Assembly: GCF_009707705.1 (NCBI RefSeq)
Contig: NZ_WLYX01000001.1
Coordinates: forward strand, 682,001 to 746,000
Origin: Paludibacterium denitrificans
Lineage (GTDB): Bacteria; Pseudomonadota; Gammaproteobacteria; Burkholderiales; Chromobacteriaceae
Direction of reading: 5' to 3'
Length of the DNA stretch: 64,000 nucleotides
This document shows positions 54,705 to 64,000 of this stretch, one piece after another (positions within the stretch are counted from its first letter, which is position 1; every line of letters starts with the position of its first letter). The position numbers were made by a program, and so were the translations under genes. The notes beneath the pieces are model-generated. The model had not been told where the DNA came from and did not search any database. It saw only the letters and a list, made by a program, of their open reading frames with translations.

Positions 54705-56095
54705 TTAGCGCGGTTTTTTACGACCGGTGATGGTAAGGTCAGACCACTTCATCACAGCGGCCACTTCGGCCTGATTCAGCTCGTAGAACTGGCCACGCTT
54801 GAGGCGCGGCGGCAGGCCGATGTTGCCAAAACGCACGCGCATCAGGCGGCTCACCGTCAGGCCGAAGTGTTCGAACATGCGACGCACTTCACGGTTACGG
54901 CCTTCCTTGATCACCACGTTGTACCACTGGTTGGCGCTCTCGTCGGCCCCGCCGCGCTGATAGACGCGCTCGAAATGCGCCGGACCGTCGTCCAGTTCCA
55001 CGCCAGCGGTCATTTCCTTCATGATTTCCGGCGTCAGTTCACCCAGCACGCGCACGGCGTATTCGCGTTCCACCTCAAAGCTCGGGTGCATCATGCGGTT
55101 GGCCAGCTCGCCGCTGGTGGTGATCAGCAACAGGCCGGAGGTATTCACGTCCAGACGGCCAATGGCCACCCAGCGGCTGGATTTGGCTTGCGGCAGGCGC
55201 TGGAACACGCTGACACGGCCTTCCGGATCATCGCGGCTGACGATTTCGCCTTCCTGTTTGTGATACATGATGATGCGCGGCAGACGATCCGGCCATTTGA
55301 GCTTGATGGCATCGCCCTTCACCGTCACCCGGTCGCGCGGGCCAACGCGGTCGCCCAGCTGGGCTTTCTTGCCATTGACCATAACCAGACCGGCTTCGAT
55401 CCACTCTTCCATCTCGCGGCGCGAGCCGACACCGGAAGCGGCCAGCGCTTTTTGCAGGCGGATGGCGTCGATGTCATCCAGATCGACACGGGCTTCGCGC
55501 AAGCGCAGGGATTTTTCCTTGATTTCCTGACTGGGGCTACGCAAGCGCAGTTTCTTGGCTTTTTGCACCAGCGGCTTGCCCGGCCTTTGTCGAGGCGACG
55601 TTCCTGGCGCGGCGACAGATCGCCCTCTCCGGTCGGCGTGGCAAAGGTCTTGTTGCCAAAGCGGCGTTCGTGTTCAAGCGTACTGACCTGCCGGATTGCG
55701 ACGATTACCGGCAGGCTTGTCGCCATACGGGCTACGCGCATTGCCGCGTTCATCGCGTCGGCCATCCTGACCGGCACGACCGCGACCACCAGCGGCACGG
55801 CCTTCACCGCGTTGCTGGCGCAGTTGCTGCTGAGCCATTTCCGGCGGCTCATCTTGAACAGCGGTGCAGAGTTATCCTGCGGCTGTTGCCCATCGGCCAG
55901 CGGCTGGCGACGGCCAGCGGCTGGGAAATTGGCATTGCCATCCTGCGCACCGCGCCCCTTGCCGAAGCCGTTGGGCTTGCCGCGCGACGAGCCAAAGCTG
56001 TTGCCGCGCGGCGCATCCGGGTAGCGCGGAGAAGAGGATTCACGACCTTTGACACGCGCCACCGGCTGGCGGGCGTGGTTACGTTCTTTCGACAT
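54705..56095 (-). CDS. rluB: 23S rRNA pseudouridine synthase RluB with long basic N-terminus
   Basis: About 463 residues. The C-terminal 290 are an S4 RNA-binding domain (IRLQKALAASGVGSRREMEE) and the RsuA/RluB catalytic domain with GRLDVNTSGLLLITTSGELA, where the Asp is catalytic. The N-terminal 170 are low-complexity, rich in Gly, Arg, Asn, Asp and Gln, as in other beta-proteobacterial RluB. That region has several frame lesions (near 55585, 55705 and 55860), so its exact sequence is uncertain. It follows scpA-scpB, the usual operon. Confidence 0.88.
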
Positions 56096-56206
56096 GCTTG
56101 TCATTCTTTCACTATTAAGGCGCCCGCAGAAACGGCTCGGCGTGGCCCGATACGGCCAGCGCGATGCGCATGAGCACATCGGCCAGTCAGTCAGGCAAGG
56201 TAGCGT

Positions 56207-56842
56207 TTACTCTGCAACAGGCAGCAAGTTGTCCGCCTCATCATCGAGGGGGCTAGTTTCATCGGCTGGGTTTCGGCCAACCTCTTGCGGCGTAGACTCC
56301 GGCACCACCAAGGTTCCCAGATCGGCGAGCGGGGGCAGGTCTTTGAGTGAGACAAACCCCAGATCATCCAGAAACTTGCGGGTAGTGGCATACAGCCACG
56401 GCCGTCCGGGCACGTCCTTGTGCCCGATTACTTCGATCCAGCCCCGCTCCAGCAGGGTCTGCATCACGCTGGTGGCCACCGAAACGCCACGAATGGCTTC
56501 GATATCACCACGGGTAACAGGTTGTTTGTAGGCGATAATCGCCAAGGTTTCCATGACCGCACGCGAATAGCGCGGCGGCTTTTCCGGATTAAGCCGAGCC
56601 AGATAGGGCGTGAACTCGGCGCGCGCCCGAAAGCGCCAACCGGATGCCAGCTTGACCAGCTCGATTCCGCGGCCACGCCAGCTGAGGCGGATATCTTCCA
56701 GCAGCTCGGTGAGCAACGCGGATTTGATGTCCTCGGTAAACAGCTTTTTCAGCTGTGCCACCGTCAGCGGCTCCTGCGCCGTGAGCAAGGCGGTTTCCAG
56801 CACAATCTTGAGATAGTTGAGGTCTGTGATGGTGGTGGACAT
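56207..56842 (-). CDS. scpB: Segregation and condensation protein ScpB
   Basis: A 211-residue kleisin-associated winged-helix protein with no lesion. It bridges ScpA to SMC in chromosome condensation. The two winged helices have [20 protein letters not shown] and [20 protein letters not shown], and [20 protein letters not shown] and [16 protein letters not shown] complete the pattern. The C-terminal 35 residues are acidic. Confidence 0.95.
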   Translation of the reverse strand: MSTTITDLNYLKIVLETALLTAQEPLTVAQLKKLFTEDIKSALLTELLEDIRLSWRGRGIELVKLASGWRFRARAEFTPYLARLNPEKPPRYSRAVMETLAIIAYKQPVTRGDIEAIRGVSVATSVMQTLLERGWIEVIGHKDVPGRPWLYATTRKFLDDLGFVSLKDLPPLADLGTLVVPESTPQEVGRNPADETSPLDDEADNLLPVAE

Positions 56843-56951
56843 CGGTCGCAGGCAATTTATTTGCGCAGGAAGGCGCGGATTTTACACGATTTTTTGCCGG
56901 TGTGCAGACATCGCAACGGCTTTTCGGCCAACCTTGCCACAGCATGCTCCG

Positions 56952-57777
56952 TCATACCACGGCCGGGCGGATATAGATCGGCTGATAGGCCGCTTCCTGG
57001 CTGACCTTGATCATGCCTTCCTTGACCAGTTCCAGCACGGCGATGAAGTTGACCACCAAGTGCGCCACGCCCTTTTCCACCTCAAACAGGGCTTCAAACG
57101 GCACGTACTCGCGCCCGTCGAGATAGCGCAGGATCCAGCTCATCTGCTCGCGTACCGACAGCTCATCCTTCTCCACCTTATGGCTGCGGTTGTGCTTGGC
57201 GCGCGACAGAATGGCGAGCCAAGACTGGCGCAAATCAATCGGGCTGACCTCGGGCAGGCGCTGCTCAGCGCCCTGCTCGATCAAGACCGCGAGCCAAGCG
57301 AAATCGCGGTCGGCCTGCGGCAGCTTGTCCAGTTCCAGCGCCGCCAGTTTCATCTGCTCATAATCCAGCAGTAAGCGAACCAGCTCGGCACGCGGATCGT
57401 CCGGCTCGCCCTCGTCATCCAGCACCGGGCGCGGCAGCAACAGGCGCGACTTGATTTCGATCAGCAACGCCGCCATCAGCAGGTATTCCGCTGCCAGTTC
57501 CAGACGGTCAGCGCGCATGGCGTCGATGTAGCCCATGTATTGCGCCGTAATCTGCGCCATGGGGATATTCAGCACGTCGAGGTTTTGCTTGCGGATCAGG
57601 TACAGCAGCAAATCCAGCGGGCCTTCGAAACTGTCGAGAATGACCTGTAGTGCATCCGGTGGAATGAACAGATCCTGCGGCAACTCCAGTACAGGTTGGC
57701 CGAACACGTGCGCCAGCGGCACCCCGGCGCAAGGTCGGGGGCGTTAGCTGGAACTCGGCAACCGCCGTGTCGTTCAT
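56952..57777 (-). CDS. scpA: Segregation and condensation protein ScpA (kleisin)
   Basis: About 274 residues. The kleisin N-terminus with FEGPLDLLLYLIRKQNLDVL is followed by AAEYLLMAALLIEIKSRLLL, and the C-terminal winged helix has LVVNFIAVLELVKEGMIKV. The N-terminal 30 residues (MNDTAVAEFQLTPPTLRRG) are joined after a one-base lesion near 57733 in a G-run. A copy of the repeated word lies between scpA and scpB (56923). Confidence 0.94.
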
Positions 57778-57819
57778 GGAGTCATTCCGCGCAAAGACCA
57801 ACCAGTGCAGGTTGCCGTA

Positions 57820-59017
57820 TCAGTAGCCCAAGCCCATGGCAGCACGTACGTCGCACATGGTGGCACGGGCGATTTTCTCGGCCTTGGCATTGCCTTCTTC
57901 CACAATTTCTTTCACCAATTGCGGGTTGGACAGATACTTTTCGGCGCGTTCGAACATCGGCTGCTGCTCTTTGAGTACGCCTTCGATCACCGGCTGTTTG
58001 CAATCCAGACAGCCGATCCCGGCGCTGGTACAGCCTTGCTTGACCCACTCGCGGGTGTTGTCATCGGAATAGACCTGATGCAGCTGCCAAACCGGGCATT
58101 TTTCCGGGCTGCCCGGATCGGTACGGCGCACGCGTGCCGGGTCGGTGGGCATGGCCCGTACTTTCTTGGTCACCGTGGCCGGGTCTTCCCGCATGGTGAT
58201 GGCGTTGCCGTAGGATTTGGACATCTTGTTGCCATCCAGCCCCGGCATGCGCGAGGCCGCAGTGAGGCGCGCCTCCGGCTCAGGCAGAATGGTCTTGCCC
58301 TTGTTTTCCAGCCAGCTAAGCCAGCCGTTCGCGGTCGGCGGCGCCCGGGTTCTGGCTACCGGCCAGCAGCTCGCGCGCAGCCGCCAGCGCTTCATTGTCA
58401 CCGCCTTGCAGATAGCTGGTGCGTAGCTGGGCAAAGGTTTTGCCGCTCTTGCCCATTTTCTTCACGGCGGCCAGCGACAGTTCTTCAAAATTCGGTTCAC
58501 GACCAAACAGGTGATTGAAGCGCCGTGCCACTTCGCGCGTCAGCTCCACGTGCGGGATCTGGTCTTCGCCCACCGGCACCAAACCGGCCTTGTAAACCAG
58601 GATGTCGGCCGCCTGCAGCAACGGGTAACCGAGGAAACCATAGGTGCCCAGATCCTTGGTCGACAGCTTCTCGATCTGATCCTTGTAGGTGGGCACGCGC
58701 TCCAGCCAGCCCAGCGGTGTCACCATGGACAGGGCCAGATGCAGTTCCGCATGCTGCGGCACCCGCGACTGGATGAAGATGGTGGACTGCTCCGGGTCCA
58801 CACCAGCTGCCAACCAGTCGATCACCATGTCCCAGATGCTTTTCTGAATAATGGACACATCGTCGTAGTTGGTGGTCAGCGCATGCCAGTCGGCCACCAT
58901 GAAGTAGCAGTCATGAGTCTGTTGCAGCTCGACCCAGTTCTTGATGACGCCATGGTAATGGCCAAGGTGAAGGCTGCCCGTGGGGCGCATGCCGGACAGG
59001 ATGCGGTTGGCAAACAT
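57820..59017 (-). CDS. trpS: Tryptophanyl-tRNA synthetase
   Basis: About 399 residues. Class I motifs are HIGH as GSLHLGHYHG and KMSKS as GNKMSKSYGNAI. The long central insert (REDPATVTKKVRAMPTDPAR) and GCLDCKQPVIEGVLKEQQPM are the features of the beta-proteobacterial form. The frame breaks at 58314-58321 (GCTTAGC on the coding strand for GCCGGC, Arg-Leu-Ala-Gly-Trp-Leu-Glu). An essential gene, so the lesion cannot be real. Confidence 0.96.
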
Positions 59018-59099
59018 GTGTTGTGTTATCCCGGATAATGGTAATTAGCAGAAAAGCAGTGGTGCACCGGCCCAGCGGCAGGCCAGTTAAGCGGCGGCA

Positions 59100-59741
59100 T
59101 CAATGCAGCAGCGGGCCGAGCAGAGCATACACCAAGGCATAGAATGGACGCAGGATGCTGGACAGCATGCCGGTGGCGATGAGCGCAATCAGTATCCACA
59201 TGCCATAGGGTTCCAGCTGTGAATACTTGTAGGCCAGCCCCGGCGGCAACAGGCTTTCCAGTATGCGGCCGCCGTCCAGCGGCAAGATGGGCAACAGGTT
59301 GAGCACCATCAGCACGATATTGATGCTGATACCGGCCCGGCTCATCAGGCGCAGCGGCTCGCTATAGCTGTTATCCATGCTGATGGCCAGACGGAAAAAC
59401 AGCGCCCACATCACTGCCATGCCCAGATTGGCCAGCGGACCGGCCGCCGCCACCCAGCGCGAGCTGACGCGCGGATTGCGCAGCGCGCTAAAGTTGACCG
59501 GCACCGGCTTGGCCCAGCCAAAGATAAAACCGCCCAGCGTGATCGACAGCAACGGCAGCAGCACGGTGCCGATCGGGTCGATGTGCTTGAGCGGGTTGAG
59601 CGTCATGCGCCCCATCATGTAAGCGGTGGCATCGCCAAAATGCTTGGCCGCATAGGCGTGGGCCGCTTCATGCAGGGTAATGGCAAACAGGACCGGCAAG
59701 GCCCAGACCGTGATTTGTTGTACAAGGGTGAGTTCGCCCAT
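59100..59741 (-). CDS. Site-2-protease-like M50 membrane metalloprotease (rhomboid-unrelated, YwhC-type)
   Basis: A 213-residue membrane protein with no lesion. The zinc motif HEAAH is in the first helix (LFAITLHEAAHAYAAKHFG), and the third ligand motif is NLLPILPLDGGRILESLLP. This short subgroup has no PDZ domain. Start ATG 59741; an upstream extension to 59909 would enter the next gene. It is in the conserved run yciO-M50-trpS-scpAB-rluB. Confidence 0.92.
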   Translation of the reverse strand: MGELTLVQQITVWALPVLFAITLHEAAHAYAAKHFGDATAYMMGRMTLNPLKHIDPIGTVLLPLLSITLGGFIFGWAKPVPVNFSALRNPRVSSRWVAAAGPLANLGMAVMWALFFRLAISMDNSYSEPLRLMSRAGISINIVLMVLNLLPILPLDGGRILESLLPPGLAYKYSQLEPYGMWILIALIATGMLSSILRPFYALVYALLGPLLH

Positions 59742-59815
59742 AAGTCTTTCTTCAAAAAGGCTGTCAATGTGAGTCGATTGGGCTGTTCGGCCAACCTTTG
59801 GTTCCGCTTGGCCGC

Positions 59816-60432
59816 TCAGAGGCCAAATAGCGCCGGATCGCCCTTGCCGACCCGCACCAGCTCGATGCCATTGGTCAGGTCGATCACCGTCGAGGTTTGC
59901 GTGCTGCACCAGCCGCCGTCAATGATCAGGTCCACCTGGTTTTCCAGCCGCTCGCGTATTTCGTAGGGGTCGGTCATCGGTTCTTCATCGCCCGGCAGCA
60001 ACAGCGTGGACGACAGGATCGGCTCGCCCAGTTCTTCCAACAGCGCCAGTGCAATCGGATTATCCGGCACGCGCAGGCCGATGGTGGAGCGTTTGGGGTG
60101 CAGCGTGCGGCGCGGCACTTCGCGGGTGGCCTCCAGAATGAAGGTATAGCTGCCCGGCGTGCCTTGAGCAAACGGAACTGGGCGTTATCGACCTTGGCGT
60201 AATTGGCCAGCTCGGACAAATTGTGGCACACCAGCGTCAGATGGTGCTTGAGGTCGATCTGGCGAATCTGCAGGATGCGCTCCATCGCCTTCTTGTCGCC
60301 CAGCATGCAACCGAGCGCATAGCAGGAGTCGGTGGGGTACACCACGACGCCGCCTTCGCGGAAAATCTTTACCGCCTCGCGAATCAACCGCTGTTGCGGA
60401 TTCTCCGGGTGAATGACAAAAAACTGTGCCAT
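59816..60432 (-). CDS. yciO: Sua5/YciO/YrdC-family threonylcarbamoyl-AMP synthase-like protein (YciO type)
   Basis: About 205 residues. The N-terminus is MAQFFVIHPENPQQRLIREA, with GGVVVYPTDSCYALGCMLGD and KHHLTLVCHNLSELANYAKV as the family blocks; the C-terminus has RVPDNPIALALLEELGEPIL. One lesion near 60166 (a G lost from a G-run, Leu-Lys-Gly-Thr-Pro-Gly). YciO proteins resemble TsaC but whether they make threonylcarbamoyl-AMP in vivo is less clear. Confidence 0.9.
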
Positions 60433-60467
60433 GTGTGTATTGGCTTTCTAACTCAAATCAACTGTCG

Positions 60468-61326
60468 TTAGAGGGATGGGCGATGCGATCGGCCAATGCT
60501 TCCCATGCTTAAGCCGACAGATCGGCGGCAGGTCATCGGTTCTCCCCACATCGCGCCCGCCCTCGCCCCGGCGCATGAAAATCGCTTAAGCGCTGGCATA
60601 CAACCCGTAACGCTGGGCAATCAGGGCATATTTATGGCGGTCGTCCAGACTGTGGCTGCCACTGGCGACTTCTATCCCCTCACCGCCCGCGTCCTTGAAA
60701 TCCAGAATCAACCGCTCGGTCAGCGTGCGGCCAAAATCATAGCGGCCGGGGTGAGCAATAACCGCCATGCCGCCTGCCGCGCAAATCCAGCCAACGGCAT
60801 CAGCCAGACTGGCCCACTGGTGCGGCACATAACCGGGCTTGCCGGGTGTCAGGTATTTGCGAAACACGGTGCGCACGTCCTTGACCTCCCCGCTTGCCAC
60901 CAGAAAACGGGCAAAGTGCGTGCGCCCGATCATTTCCGGGTTGTCACACACCGCCATGGCACCGTCAAACGCCCCGGCAATGCCGATTTTGGCCAGCGAT
61001 TCGCCCATCTCGCGCGCCCGGTTGACCCGGCCATCGCGGATGGACTGCAACCCGGCCGCCAACACGGCATTGGACGGATCAATACCCAAGCCGACAATGT
61101 GCACCGTATGCTTGCCGCTCCAGGTCACCGACACCTCAACGCCATTCAAGAAACCCAAGCCCAGCTCCAGCGCGCTGGCTCGCGCTTCGGCCAACCCGTT
61201 GGTGCAATCGTGGTCGGTCAGCGCCACCAGCGTGGCCTCGCGCTCGGCTGCACGGGCAATCACCTCGGCAGGCGCCAGCGCACCATCGGAGGCGTTGGAG
61301 TGAAAATGCAGGTCGATACTGGACAC
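60468..61326 (-). CDS. rnm: PHP-family 5'-3' exoribonuclease (RNase AM, YciV/Rnm)
   Basis: About 286 residues. PHP metal sites are DLHFHSNASDG, VALTDHDCTNG, and IAHPGRYDF. The apparent stop at 60590 is in GCTTAAGC (60586-60593) and a second lies at 60507-60514. Replacing both by the expected GCCGGC restores the conserved DFHAPGEGGRDVGRTDDLPP and RPAWEALADRIAHPSL to TAA 60468-60470. The start is GTG 61326. In E. coli the enzyme trims 5' ends of small RNAs and rRNA. Confidence 0.92.
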
Positions 61327-61329
61327 CGG

Positions 61330-61509
61330 CTACTCTCCTGTCGGCGCCTGAGCCGCCTGGCGCAGTTGCCGGGCCGCCAATTTGACGCGGTATTCGGCCA
61401 ACTCCGCCGTGTAACGATCCCACACGCACGGCTCGCAGCCGCTGCCACAACATTCGTCGTCGGCTGGCGGCTGTGGTGCTTCCGGCATGGGATCAAAATC
61501 GTCGCTCAT
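61330..61509 (-). CDS. Oxidoreductase-like small protein (PF09791 type)
   Basis: A 59-residue protein. The diagnostic cysteine motif CCGSGCEPCVWDRY is near residue 20, followed by a basic helix (LAEYRVKLAARQLRQAAQ). Proteins of this family are small and of unknown role, often with metal-binding cysteines. It starts at ATG 61509, overlapping the stop of the S4 protein gene by 4 bases (ATGA), and ends 4 bases before rnm. Confidence 0.85.
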   Translation of the reverse strand: MSDDFDPMPEAPQPPADDECCGSGCEPCVWDRYTAELAEYRVKLAARQLRQAAQAPTGE

Positions 61510-61721
61510 GCTGCCACCACATGAATGGTAAAGCCATCGCCGGACACCACTTGCCCCACGCGGATCTTGCAGGTTTTGCGCAACTCTTGCTGGCCATCGA
61601 CCATGACATGGCCCTCGGCGATGAAATGTTTGGCCGCGCCACCGGAATCGCACACGCTGCAGGTCTTGAGCAAATCGCACAGCGCGATGTAATCGGTGCG
61701 CAGTTGATAGGTTTCGTTCAT
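61506..61721 (-). CDS. S4-domain RNA-binding protein (YbcJ-like)
   Basis: A 71-residue single S4 domain: ALCDLLKTCSVCDSGGAAKH and FIAEGHVMVDGQQELRKTCK, ending VVSGDGFTIHVVAA. Relatives such as YbcJ and RqcP bind RNA on the ribosome. First gene of the short operon S4-oxidoreductase-like-rnm. Confidence 0.88.
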   Translation of the reverse strand: MNETYQLRTDYIALCDLLKTCSVCDSGGAAKHFIAEGHVMVDGQQELRKTCKIRVGQVVSGDGFTIHVVAA

Positions 61722-62303
61722 TTTTTCACACCTGTTCTGGACAGCACTGTGCATCGGCTGTGGATAGCCGCGGCAAGTCGTTCAGAAACTTCATTATTTT
61801 TAAACTGCCTGTTTTTTAGGCACCCGCCCCCGGTACAATCCACGCCAGCAGGTAACAACGCTGTGGGCCGTTTGTGGAAAATGGGGACAAGTGGCTGAGA
61901 TAAAAGACTTTTGCACTACCTGATTAAAATTTAATCAGCACGCAATACTGGCCGCCGCCGCGACTGTCCAGCCACGGCCGCCGCGTAACTCCAAGCCGTT
62001 TCCACCGTTCGGCCAACCTCAGGCATCACGCCAATTATACGCGGCCCGTCCCCTGTACCGGAAATTCTCACAGGGCACGGGGACAGCCTTGTGCGCAGGC
62101 TGTGGACAGGCACGGCAACGTGTTGATCACAAAATATTTTTATCTGGCTGGTTATTTTTTAGGCAAACACCGGGATTACTCACATGGCCAGTGAAAAGTC
62201 ATGTGGAGCGTCTGTGGACAAGTTCGCCAATACCTTGATGCACAAACAAAAACCTTGCCTGCCCATTTTTTAAGCAGCCAGCCAAACCATGCCAAGCCGT
62301 GCG
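61722..62303. other. Long intergenic region with three degenerate repeat units
   Basis: About 580 bases without a supported gene. It holds three diverged copies of a 65-70-base unit, each beginning CTGTGGAYA and ending in TTTTTTA-GCA (starts about 61757, 62098 and 62213), one TGTGGAAAA at 61872, a 19-base palindrome (61920-61938), one copy of TTCGGCCAACC (62008) and an inverted repeat GTCCCCTGT/ACAGGG...GGGGAC around 62050-62090. TGTGGATAA-like words resemble DnaA boxes. Function unknown. Confidence 0.55.
61920..61938. repeat. 19-base palindrome in the long intergenic region
   Basis: CTGATTAAA-A-TTTAATCAG: perfect 9+1+9 inverted repeat, AT-rich, with no T-run beyond it. It could be a protein-binding site. 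No neighbouring regulator is apparent. Confidence 0.5.
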
Positions 62304-63301
62304 CTACGCCGTCAATTCGCTTAAGCAATCGGGGTGCTCAGCGCCGCACGTAACGCCTCGCCGCGCAGGCCGGATGACAACAGTACATGCAGCTTGGCCA
62401 AGGCCGCTTCGGGCGTCATGTCGCCCCCGCTCACCGCACCAGCGGTGGCCAGCGGCTGACTGGCGGCATAGGCGCCAACCTGCACGGCACCATGCAAAAC
62501 CTGACTGATATTCAGCACGGCACCGCCTGCCGCACTCAGGCTCCGTACGCCTTCCAGCAATACCGGATCGGCCGGTGCGTTGCCATTGCCATAGCTCATC
62601 AGCACCGCGCCATGCAGATCACCAGCCTGCAACGCCTGACCAATACAGCGAGCACCGGCACCGGGCGTCAGGAAGAAACAACCGATATTGACAGATTCAT
62701 CCAGCCGTTGCGGCCGGAATGGTTCGGCGGCCTGACGCCAATGCTGGCGTTGCCACTGCTCCGCGATACCGAATTCGGCCAACCTTGGCGCATTCGGCGT
62801 GGCAAAACCGGCAAAGCTGGCGGCATCCAGCTTGCGCGCACGGCAACCGCGCAGCACCTGGCGGTTAAAGGCGATCACCACCTCGTGCAAATCCGCCTGT
62901 TGTGCCACCGTCAGCGCGTCCGCCAGATTGCTCCAGCCATCCGAGCGCGGGTGTCCCAGCGGCAACTGGGCGCCGGTCAGGACCACCGGCTTGCCCAGCC
63001 CGCGCAGGGCAAAGGCCAGCACACTGGCGCTATAAGCGAGGGTATCCGTGCCATGGATGATGACAAAGCCGTCATACGCGGCGTAATGCGCACTGATGTC
63101 GTCGATCATCCGGTTCCAGTGCGCGGGCGTGATGGCTGCCGAATCAATCAGCTGTGGATATTCCAGCACGGTCATCTCGACGTCGGCAGGGGCCAGCCGT
63201 TGCAACGGTTTGGACAACAAACCCGGCTGCGGGGCCAACCCCTGCGGCGTAGCCGCCATGCCGATGGTTCCCCCGGTATACAGCACAAGCAGACGACACA
63301 T
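62304..63301 (-). CDS. ansA: L-asparaginase, type I (AnsA-like)
   Basis: About 332 residues. The first catalytic threonine is in LVLYTGGTIGM, the second in VIIHGTDTLAYSASVLAF, with PVVLTGAQLPLGHPRSDGW after it. It deamidates asparagine to aspartate; absence of a signal peptide suggests the cytoplasmic form. ATG 63301 follows AAAGGA. The apparent stop at 62328 is in GCTTAAGC (62329-62336 region); with GCCGGC restored the protein ends IAGELTA at TAG 62304-62306. Confidence 0.92.
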
Positions 63302-63430
63302 AGCGCAATCCTTTAACCCATCACAATGCGCGGATACTACCGCAAGCCCGCCAGACCGACATCTGCGCCTCTCACTCAATCACCCGGCTTCAGCAAGCGC
63401 CTTTACACGTATCCGCCATCACCTTGGTGA

Positions 63431-63463
63431 ACTTTTGTTTAACTTTTGTTTAACTTTGGTAAA
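63431..63463. repeat. Three tandem 11-base repeats
   Basis: ACTTTTGTTTA twice, then ACTTTGGTAAA, head to tail, in the 307-base gap between the divergent ansA and the sulfatase-like gene. Helical-turn spacing suggests a protein-binding array in a promoter. Nothing else is recognised in this gap (63302-63608). Confidence 0.55.
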
Positions 63464-63608
63464 CTCGCCCATTCGCCCGCTCAACGCGCAAGGCGGCCAT
63501 CACCGTGCGAGGCATCTGCAAAACTGCCGTTGCGTCTTGAGCCGATGCACAGCTCCGTTTCTCACCCAACACAACCTACGCTAGTCGGCATTTCGTGCCA
63601 TCACTGCA

Positions 63609-64000
63609 ATGAATAAAAACTTTTTTACGGCCCCAAGCCCGTCACGTAGCACGTCCATCAAGCCATCGTTCTATGCCTTGCAGGCCAGTTGGGGCATCAT
63701 CATTGCCGCTGCCATCATGTTTTTTGCCTTGCGTCTGGCCTTGATTGCTTTTTATGCCAAGCCACTGCCGTCGCTTGACGCGCTGGGTGAATGGCCCCAC
63801 GCCTTGCTTCTGGGCGCACGGTTCGACCTGAAAATTGGCGCTATCGTTGGCGCCTTGTTCAGCCTCGTCGGCTTGCTCGTTCGCCCTGGTGCCAGAAAAA
63901 TTTCAGCACCAGAAAACCCGCGCGCTACGTCTGGCACTCATCAGCGTGCTGTTTATTTTTTCGCTGATCGGCATCATCAACCTGTATTACTACGGGTTTT
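63609..64000 (+). CDS. LTA synthase-family / sulfatase-domain membrane protein, N-terminal part
   Basis: Only the first 130 residues are in the window. A short hydrophilic start (MNKNFFTAPSPSRS) is followed by membrane helices: SWGIIIAAAIMFFALRLALI, then a loop with LLLGARFDLKIGAIVGALFS, and LALISVLFIFSLIGIINLYY. This layout is that of the LTA synthase/phosphoglycerol-transferase sulfatase family, which moves head groups onto lipids or glycans in the periplasm. One lesion near 63880 separates the frames. The catalytic domain is outside the window. Confidence 0.7.
   Translation, partial: MNKNFFTAPSPSRSTSIKPSFYALQASWGIIIAAAIMFFALRLALIAFYAKPLPSLDALGEWPHALLLGARFDLKIGAIVGALFSLVGLLVRPGARKISAPENPRATSGTHQRAVYFFADRHHQPVLLRV

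Noticed and set aside
61722..62303. Chromosomal replication origin
   Set aside because: No dnaA, dnaN, parA, rpmH or gidA nearby and no exact TTATCCACA boxes; kept only as a repeat-bearing region.

Overview
The window is about 64 kb of GC-rich (by eye roughly 57-58 %), densely coded bacterial chromosome. Gene content and order point to a Betaproteobacterium of the order Neisseriales but outside the classic Neisseria group: a minC-minD-minE-oxyR cluster, a TCA block sucD-sucC-lpdA-odhB-odhA-gltA-sdhEBADC followed by a GntR regulator and mdh, flhB-flhA-flhF-fleN-fliA motility genes, a phasin, and the order rnm-yciO-site-2 protease-trpS-scpA-scpB-rluB. There is no prophage, transposon, integron, CRISPR array or rRNA operon.

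Layout. 1-3044: end of a queuosine-precursor pair (queD, queE) and a bufferin (copper-buffering RiPP) operon bufABC. 3041-9277: MocR-type regulator divergent from an amino-acid permease, an lrgAB/cidAB pair with its LysR regulator, and a LEA14-like lipoprotein. 9423-24754: the TCA-cycle block, nearly all on the minus strand, with a GntR repressor candidate and its palindromic site in front of mdh. 24872-34926: prfB (with the programmed RF2 frameshift), lysS, a large PAS-GGDEF-EAL protein, mtaD-ubiG, a GntR/FCD regulator and folA-thyA. 35117-42262: flagellar export and regulation genes plus a MotA/MotC stator protein. 42334-48919: an exonuclease/GIY-YIG fusion, two tandem tRNA-Arg/tRNA-Glu pairs, coq7, ppa, two small exported paralogues, a LysR with an unrecognised partner, and a phasin. 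49267-61721: min operon and oxyR, an aminotransferase, a MarR regulator, greB, rluB, scpBA, trpS, a membrane protease, a YciO-like protein, RNase AM and two small proteins. 61722-64000: a repeat-bearing intergenic region, an asparaginase and the start of a sulfatase/LTA-synthase-like gene.

Two global signals stand out. First, the 10-mer TTCGGCCAAC (often extended to TTCGGCCAACCTT) occurs 47 times on the two strands, inside genes and, five times, as inverted pairs forming terminator hairpins behind genes. Rough base-composition expectation is well below one. This is how DNA-uptake sequences look in Neisseria and Pasteurellaceae, but the word is not any uptake-sequence dialect I know.

Second, dozens of conserved genes, many essential (prfB, lysS, trpS, odhA, lpdA, thyA, flhA), carry small indels. 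They are not random. Wherever protein conservation demands GCCGGC the sequence shows GCTTAAGC, GCTTAGC, GTAAGC or a 4-base loss, and intact GCCGGC is almost absent. Many other lesions sit at CCWGG (CCTGG read as CCGG, CCTCGG or CCCTGG). I read these as systematic sequencing errors at methylated motifs, so the 'broken' genes are almost certainly intact in the cell. Coordinates below span the whole gene across such lesions, and each lesion is noted.
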